A program made the translations under genes and the position numbers. DNA of 45,500 nt. Origin: a virus. The stretch spans positions 1 through 45,500 of the IMG/VR virus record IMGVR_UViG_3300048017_000032; one strand, 5' to 3'. Positions 41,228-45,500 of this stretch are shown in pieces (positions within the stretch are counted from its first letter, which is position 1; the number at the start of each line of letters is the position of its first letter). The notes beneath the pieces were generated by a model. That model did not search any database and had not been told where the DNA came from. It was given only the letters and a program-made list of their open reading frames with translations.

Positions 41228-42834
41228 TACTTAAGTGTTGTAAATTTATTATTAATTATATGTACGTGATGTCCCTTACCATTAGGATATATAACGAAGT
41301 TTGAGTTCATCCAAGAACTTGGTCCTTTATTATATCCAACTCTTAGATATGTAAGAGTACCAACAGAACAATGACCGTCTTCTCTACATGGTGTATGTGT
41401 ATGACCAGTAACATTTTTAGTGTTTAGGTTTTTGAATTGAATAACTCCACCTCTACTACCGTTAGTACCTAGATGACCATGCATTCCACATTCCCAATCT
41501 TTTATTCTGTAACTCTCATCAATACCAAGGCAATATACATTCTCTAATTTAGTTTCCTCTATAAGAGCTGGTATTACACCTTTACCAGTAGTATCATTCA
41601 TTAGTATGTGAGATAGAGATAAGTACTCTCTCTTATTGAAAGATTTTCTCCAATCAACATCGTTTAACCATCTATCCAAGAACTCATCGTGATTACTTCT
41701 AACCATAACAAAGTTGTATTCCTTATACTTTAAAAAGAAATCTAACATCTGAAGTAATTCTTTATTAAGAGAATTAGTTTTATCATCTTCTCTTTTTAAT
41801 AGTTGAAATGGCTGATGTCTTTCGTGATGAGATATTGAATGACCATTGAATACATCATGAAGGATTACGGTCTCACATTTAAGATACTTAGCTAAGTCAA
41901 ATGACTTTTTAAGTATGCTGTTGTTTGTTTCTCCTAAGTGTAAGTCTCCGAATATAATTGATTCGACACCGCTATGAAGCATTACCTCACCGCCTGATAC
42001 GAAGTATTTTAAATCATAGAACGATCCATCTTCATCGCATTGAACTTGCCTTATGTGAAATGAACTTCCGTCAATCTCCACAATAACAAACCCTAGAGTG
42101 TGGTGAAACTCACCTTTCTTACCAGACTTAGTGTCGGTATAGTTCTCAACAGAAACACTACCAGTAGATAGTAATAACTTATGAGGATAACCATCTAATA
42201 TAGGTAATGATTTTAGGTGAACCCTTGGATGACCAACTATACAACTTTCAATACCAGTCATACCATTTAATCCAGATAATGGCGTTGATGCAGTAGGTTG
42301 TATTTTAACATCTGATAGTAGACAAAGATTGTCATGTATTTTATGTCTGTTAGCGTCTAAGTATTTTATCACTCTAGGATGCCATGTGTTACTAAGATTC
42401 TTTTCTTTTGCTTGGGTATTTTTATTAGATTGAATTGACGTTGGATTTTTATACCTACCCGCAATAATATGTATCGAAGCATCTATGTGTTTAGCATACT
42501 CCTCAATATTAGTCAAGAAATCTTGATGAATTTCAGTTTCTGATTGACACCAAGAGAAGATATACTTCTTCTTACTTTTGTCAATAACCTTTGTCTTAGC
42601 TTCTTTGAATACATCAGTCTCTTCTATGTTGTCTGACGTACTGTTTGTAATGCCTTTATTGCTTAAAAACCTAGACATTGTCCTTCTTCTTGTGTCATTA
42701 AACTCAATATCTAAATCATTACATGCGTTTTTAACCGCTTCTGTTATGGATATTTCGTTATTGCTGTACAAGAACTCTACTCTGTCCTTTAGTTTTAAAA
42801 ATAACTCTCTCTCTTTTTTTTCTTTTTTACTCAT
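41227..42834 (-). CDS. Metallophosphoesterase with N-terminal helical domain
   Basis: 535 residues. The C-terminal half has the calcineurin-like metal site: GDLHLGE (Asp297, His299), HDVFNGHS (Asp327, Asn330), RSNHDE (Asn381, His382, Asp383), MHGHLG (His452) and GHTHTP (His478, His480). The N-terminal 60 residues are a basic helical region with a possible DNA-binding fold (ISITEAVKNACNDLDIEFND). Size, metal motifs and phage setting recall T5 A1, the early protein linked to host DNA breakdown and DNA transfer, although I cannot confirm homology. The substrate could be DNA. The ATG overlaps the upstream stop. Confidence 0.8.
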   Translation of the reverse strand: MSKKEKKERELFLKLKDRVEFLYSNNEISITEAVKNACNDLDIEFNDTRRRTMSRFLSNKGITNSTSDNIEETDVFKEAKTKVIDKSKKKYIFSWCQSETEIHQDFLTNIEEYAKHIDASIHIIAGRYKNPTSIQSNKNTQAKEKNLSNTWHPRVIKYLDANRHKIHDNLCLLSDVKIQPTASTPLSGLNGMTGIESCIVGHPRVHLKSLPILDGYPHKLLLSTGSVSVENYTDTKSGKKGEFHHTLGFVIVEIDGSSFHIRQVQCDEDGSFYDLKYFVSGGEVMLHSGVESIIFGDLHLGETNNSILKKSFDLAKYLKCETVILHDVFNGHSISHHERHQPFQLLKREDDKTNSLNKELLQMLDFFLKYKEYNFVMVRSNHDEFLDRWLNDVDWRKSFNKREYLSLSHILMNDTTGKGVIPALIEETKLENVYCLGIDESYRIKDWECGMHGHLGTNGSRGGVIQFKNLNTKNVTGHTHTPCREDGHCSVGTLTYLRVGYNKGPSSWMNSNFVIYPNGKGHHVHIINNKFTTLK

Positions 42835-42994
42835 TTTCTAAGTCATTAATTATTGAATTTAAAATTGTTATTAAATTTGTTATTGATGATTTAAAATCTT
42901 CTGTACTATCAAAGTAAGATTCATATATATCATCTGATGCGTCATTAATTTCCTTCATAGTGAAGTTAATGTAACCTAGTTTTTTGTTATCCAT
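42827..42994 (-). CDS. Small acidic helical protein, 55 residues
   Basis: The frame starts at ATG 42994, ends with TAA at 42827-42829 and overlaps the phosphoesterase ATG by 8 bases. The protein (MDNKKLGYINFTMKEINDAS, then an amphipathic helix SSITNLITILNSIINDLENE) is acidic. A promoter-like box lies 24 bases upstream. Overlap with the next gene and its own promoter support it. No function can be assigned. Confidence 0.6.
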   Translation of the reverse strand: MDNKKLGYINFTMKEINDASDDIYESYFDSTEDFKSSITNLITILNSIINDLENE

Positions 42995-43017
42995 TGTTAT
43001 ATATTATTTAATGGATT

Positions 43018-43025
43018 CAAAATTA
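43018..43025 (-). promoter_or_regulatory. Possible promoter -7 box
   Basis: On the minus strand TAATTTTG (complement of 43018-43025) matches TAnnTTTG in the 62-base gap between two genes. The -33 region is T-rich without a clean TTTG. It could start a transcript for the phosphoesterase and MazG genes. Confidence 0.4.
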
Positions 43026-43056
43026 TAAAATAAAGTTATAAAATCACTATGATTTG

Positions 43057-43338
43057 TTAATTATTTTTATCATACACTATTTTGTACATTTCAAACACCT
43101 TATCCCAAGCGTCAAACTCTGAGAATGTTTGTCTATTATCTGGTAAATCTCTTTTGTCTGTATCCTTTCTCAAGAACACTGGTTTTTTATAATCTTCAAG
43201 ACGATGCTTTTCTACCCAGTACATAGTTGGTCTGTCTGGTATTGGATGTATGCATACAGCTAATCCAGTGCTTACAGAGTACCTAGCATATTCTAGTTGC
43301 TTAAGAGTTGGTGAATATATCTTTTTAACTTTTGCCAT
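43057..43338 (-). CDS. Hypothetical protein
   Basis: A 93-residue basic protein. The N-terminus VKKIYSPTLKQLEYARYSVS is followed by GLAVCIHPIPDRPTMYWVEK, with a cluster of aromatic and Pro residues, then FSEFDAWDKVFEMYKIVYDK at the end. The pattern suggests a small mixed alpha/beta fold. It overlaps the end of the upstream phosphoesterase gene by 46 bases, a larger overlap than elsewhere in the window; a later start is possible but no good candidate stands out. Function is unknown. Confidence 0.62.
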   Translation of the reverse strand: MAKVKKIYSPTLKQLEYARYSVSTGLAVCIHPIPDRPTMYWVEKHRLEDYKKPVFLRKDTDKRDLPDNRQTFSEFDAWDKVFEMYKIVYDKNN

Positions 43339-44027
43339 AATCCTTTATTTAAGTATAATACATTTCCATTGCTTGATAATTTACCAAACTTACCATCTGT
43401 AACTACAGATCCATTACTAAACAATGTTTCTCCAACTGAAAACTTTAAAACTCCTGCGTTAATAATATCTTCACAGTTATGTATGTGTCCAAATAAAGAT
43501 AGTTTTGGATTTATATCTAGTATTCTATTAAATAAAGACCTATCCCCACAGTGCTCCATTCTTCCATCTCTATTATAAGATTTATCAAGAGCTCCCTTAG
43601 GTGGTCCGTGAGTAACAACTATGTCGCAATCTTCATTCATAGCTTTTCTCCAAAACCTCTCTAGCTTAACTCTCTCTTTCATAAATGCCCAGTTACCGAA
43701 GTTAGGAGTGTGTGGGGAACCAAATATCTTAAGACCAAGTATCGTGGCGTATTCGTTTTCCAAGTACGTAATACCTACACTTGAAAAATCTTCTTTTACT
43801 ACCAACCCTCTCTCTATACTCGTATCGTGATTACCAGCTACGTAAACTTTGTTCTTAATAGGTATGTCTTTATACCAATCAATAAACTTTCTAACTTCTG
43901 TTTCATTTATGTATGGGTCTCTTGAGTTACTACAATCTCCTGAATGTATAACTATATCTATTCCGCCTGGAATATCTAGTAGTTTGTGAAACCCATGCGT
44001 ATCACTTATGTGCCATATCTTTATCAT
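43293..44027 (-). CDS. Calcineurin-like metallophosphoesterase
   Basis: A 244-residue enzyme with a full binuclear metal site: SDTHG (Asp9, His11), HSGDC (Asp31), AGNHD (Asn66, His67), THGPP (His140) and GHIH (His181, His183). The sequence style (SDTHGFHKLLDIP, GSPHTPNFGNWAF) resembles the MPPED/239AB group of phosphodiesterases, some of which act on cyclic nucleotides. A phage role could be removal of a host nucleotide signal, as other phosphodiesterases do against CBASS-type defence; that is speculation. It follows a small Cys-rich gene by 2 bases. Confidence 0.85.
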   Translation of the reverse strand: MIKIWHISDTHGFHKLLDIPGGIDIVIHSGDCSNSRDPYINETEVRKFIDWYKDIPIKNKVYVAGNHDTSIERGLVVKEDFSSVGITYLENEYATILGLKIFGSPHTPNFGNWAFMKERVKLERFWRKAMNEDCDIVVTHGPPKGALDKSYNRDGRMEHCGDRSLFNRILDINPKLSLFGHIHNCEDIINAGVLKFSVGETLFSNGSVVTDGKFGKLSSNGNVLYLNKGLWQKLKRYIHQLLSN

Positions 44028-44029
44028 AA

Positions 44030-44254
44030 CTAATCTTCGTTTTTATATTCAAATTCTACTTCATAACCTAATTTTTTTAGCACAGCTTCCAATGAATTCT
44101 CAGTGTCCATTCCTATATAGCTATTATCATATACTTCTGAATTAGGATGCTCTAATTTTTCTCCATTAAGATATAAATATGTTCCGTAATTATCGCAGCA
44201 ACCATCTCCGCAAGTGGAATGCCAATCTTCAAATGTTATTTTTAATTTACTCAT
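44030..44254 (-). CDS. Small Cys-rich phage protein
   Basis: A 74-residue acidic protein with ITFEDWHSTCGDGCCDNYGT near the N-terminus: three Cys with an acidic Gly turn, reminiscent of a metal or Fe-S knuckle, though with too few ligands for a zinc finger in one chain. The rest is YLNGEKLEHPNSEV and a helix SLEAVLKKLGYEVEFEY. I recognise the W-H-S-T-C-G-D-G-C-C-D-x-Y-G block as recurrent in phages, with unknown function. It is located between two small early genes with 2-base gaps. Confidence 0.72.
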   Translation of the reverse strand: MSKLKITFEDWHSTCGDGCCDNYGTYLYLNGEKLEHPNSEVYDNSYIGMDTENSLEAVLKKLGYEVEFEYKNED

Positions 44255-44256
44255 AA

Positions 44257-44478
44257 TTATTTTTTTAACGTTTCTAAAAATTCTTCAAGCTTCATTAAAT
44301 CTGATAATGATAATGAACTTAATTCGTTTAACTTGCCAATCACACCGTCTTTTTGTATTATAGCTTTAAGTCTATCCGTGTTCTCTTTATCTAATCTTCT
44401 ATCCTCTAATTCAGATATTAAATTATAGGTTCCAACTTCGTCTAAGTAATCTTCTATATCAATGTCTATTCTTGCCAT
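44257..44478 (-). CDS. Small acidic helical protein
   Basis: A 73-residue acidic helical protein (IEDYLDEVGTYNLISELEDR, and later LNELSSLSLSDLMKLEEFLE). No motif is recognised. Tight spacing (1-2 bases) to both neighbours and matching codon use support it as a real gene of the early operon. Acidic small proteins in phage early regions sometimes mimic DNA or bind host enzymes; nothing in the sequence proves that here. Confidence 0.66.
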   Translation of the reverse strand: MARIDIDIEDYLDEVGTYNLISELEDRRLDKENTDRLKAIIQKDGVIGKLNELSSLSLSDLMKLEEFLETLKK

Positions 44479-44479
44479 A

Positions 44480-44863
44480 TTACTCTTGTTTAAATTTATT
44501 AAAAAATCTATCTACACTTTCAAGTTCTAGCTTATGTAATTTATTTATTTGTCTAATTCTAGATTCCTTAGCATCTTCTAACGAACTAAATATGTGATCA
44601 CAATTCATTCTTAATGTAGTTAAATCAGTCTCTTCAATAAAATCATGAGCCAATCCTTTTGGTATCTCTATTTTGTATATCATCTCTGGATTTAACCTAT
44701 CGTTAAGCTCTACACCTTTTATTATACCTCTGAATATATTATCACTTCCATAAGCTATAAAAACAGATTCACCAATATTAAATTTCTTTTCATTCCTAAG
44801 AAATCCGTAATATCTATCATAGCTATTCTGAAAAGATACTTTGTATATATTATCTATTGTCAT
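44480..44863 (-). CDS. Hypothetical protein
   Basis: 127 residues. The N-terminal 70 residues are predicted as a small beta barrel (FNIGESVFIAYGSDNIFRGI then IIKGVELNDRLNPEMIYKIE), of the kind seen in SH3- or KOW-type modules. The C-terminal part is helical and basic (EDAKESRIRQINKLHKLELE). That combination could bind nucleic acid, but no definite family is seen. Its start overlaps the stop of the upstream gene by 14 bases. Confidence 0.64.
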   Translation of the reverse strand: MTIDNIYKVSFQNSYDRYYGFLRNEKKFNIGESVFIAYGSDNIFRGIIKGVELNDRLNPEMIYKIEIPKGLAHDFIEETDLTTLRMNCDHIFSSLEDAKESRIRQINKLHKLELESVDRFFNKFKQE

Positions 44864-45080
44864 GATTCATTTCTTTTTTAAATAGTTGTAAAATATCATT
44901 CATATTGAAATATTCATCTGGGTCTGGGTTGCAATACTTAATTCCGTGATGATAAAACCATTCCACAAACTCAACCGCAAAATCTTCCGCTATCTCTACA
45001 CATTTATTAGAAACATTCTCTGTGCGTTCATCATTCCATCCAGAAACTATTTTCCTGTATTGTTCTTTTATTGTTTTCAT
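44850..45080 (-). CDS. Small hypothetical protein
   Basis: A 76-residue protein, mostly helical (TIKEQYRKIVSGWNDERTEN, then VEIAEDFAVEFVEWFYHHGI). It has aromatic and acidic patches and no recognised motif. It lies 2 bases after the stop of the ATPase gene and overlaps the next gene by 14 bases. An alternative frame over the same bases is a shadow. Function is unknown. Confidence 0.64.
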   Translation of the reverse strand: MKTIKEQYRKIVSGWNDERTENVSNKCVEIAEDFAVEFVEWFYHHGIKYCNPDPDEYFNMNDILQLFKKEMNHDNR

Positions 45081-45082
45081 AA

Positions 45083-45500
45083 TTAAAATGGTATATCATC
45101 GAACGCATCTTTTGGATCGATAAATATTTCTGTTTTAGGTTTATAAATAGGAGATACATCGTCATTGTATTCTCCGATAATGTATGGTAATCCATCGTCA
45201 TTAACTGAATAATCAAAGTCAGCTATCGGGAATCCACGTGTATGTGTAAAGTGAGCGGTAATATGCGTGTCGTTATTTACAACAGAACAAACTGTCTCAG
45301 CTTTCTTTAATACAGAACTACCAATGTGACCAACAGCTTTAGCACTACCATAGTTGGAGTGAAGAATTGTTGTCAAGTGAAATTGCTTGTCATCTGTCCA
45401 CTTCATAATCTTTTGAATAGCACTCTGACTTTCTTTTAAATCATTGAAGTCGTCAACTAAATCCGCAAGACCATCAATACCAACCAATCCAATATTGTCT
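45083..45500 (-). CDS. RecA/DnaB-type ATPase, 5' end outside window
   Basis: The frame stays open to the last base of the window, so only the C-terminal 138 residues are seen. IGLVGIDGLADL at the edge is a Walker B strand (hhhhhD). It is followed by DFNDLKESQSAIQKIMKWTD and LTTILHSNYGS, where LHSN acts as the sensor loop, then SSVLKKAETVCSV. This order is typical of RecA/DnaB-superfamily AAA ATPases in Bacteroidota phages, some of them replicative or recombination proteins. The C-terminus ends in DPKDAFDDIPF, an acidic Phe-tipped tail like those that bind partner proteins. Confidence 0.75.
   Translation of the reverse strand, partial: DNIGLVGIDGLADLVDDFNDLKESQSAIQKIMKWTDDKQFHLTTILHSNYGSAKAVGHIGSSVLKKAETVCSVVNNDTHITAHFTHTRGFPIADFDYSVNDDGLPYIIGEYNDDVSPIYKPKTEIFIDPKDAFDDIPF

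Noticed and set aside
45031-45216. Alternative 61-residue frame
   Set aside because: It overlaps two better-supported genes in another frame of the same strand.

Overview
This window is a segment of an AT-rich, tailed double-stranded DNA phage (or prophage) of a Bacteroidota host, most likely Flavobacteriia-like. The host assignment rests on three things seen in the sequence. Upstream gaps carry the Bacteroidota -7 promoter box TAnnTTTG, for example at 9513, 15598, 18280, 19158, 28953 and, on the minus strand, 39525. Most genes have A-rich leaders instead of Shine-Dalgarno sites. Genes are packed with stop-start overlaps. The order terminase, long portal, acidic scaffold-like protein, capsid, two connector proteins and tail nozzle, together with the look of the terminase, portal and capsid proteins, points to a short-tailed, crAss-like (Crassvirales-type) or closely related podovirus. 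That placement is inference from pattern recognition, not from a search.

Layout. Bases 1-37568 are read on the plus strand and hold virion and lysis genes. 1-1460: a run of small Lys/Arg-rich proteins. 1461-7438: tail fibre and appendage proteins, including a 1096-residue fibre with a self-cleaving S74 chaperone end. 7452-9506: a methyltransferase-like protein, a short basic protein, then the lysis cassette of holin, M15 peptidase and one-piece spanin (u-spanin). 9546-10946: small conserved genes, including a protein that looks like two fused GroES-type barrels. 10897-18127: large terminase, portal, scaffold-like protein and major capsid protein. 18315-28867: a post-capsid gene, two connector proteins, a 2273-residue nozzle protein carrying ten thrombospondin type 1 (TSP1) repeats, a small protein with an eleventh TSP1 repeat, and another virion protein. 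28976-37568: a GNAT-like protein and three probable internal or ejected virion proteins, the last 1991 residues long.

A bidirectional terminator at 37578-37607 separates this arm from a convergent minus-strand arm (37609-45500) of DNA and nucleotide metabolism genes: a PD-(D/E)XK nuclease, a protein joining a DnaA-domain-IV-like region to MazG, two metallophosphoesterases, a RecA/DnaB-type ATPase cut by the window edge, and many small unknown proteins.

The most unusual region is 38605-39537, about 930 bases without a credible gene. It has a near-ideal minus-strand promoter, one ordinary tRNA with a CAT anticodon, two related tRNA-like elements (one greatly expanded by internal insertions), and several long stem pairings. 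It looks like a large ornate phage RNA interwoven with tRNAs, comparable in setting to the GOLLD and ROOL classes, although I cannot assign it to either by eye. The TSP1 array in the tail nozzle is the second standout.
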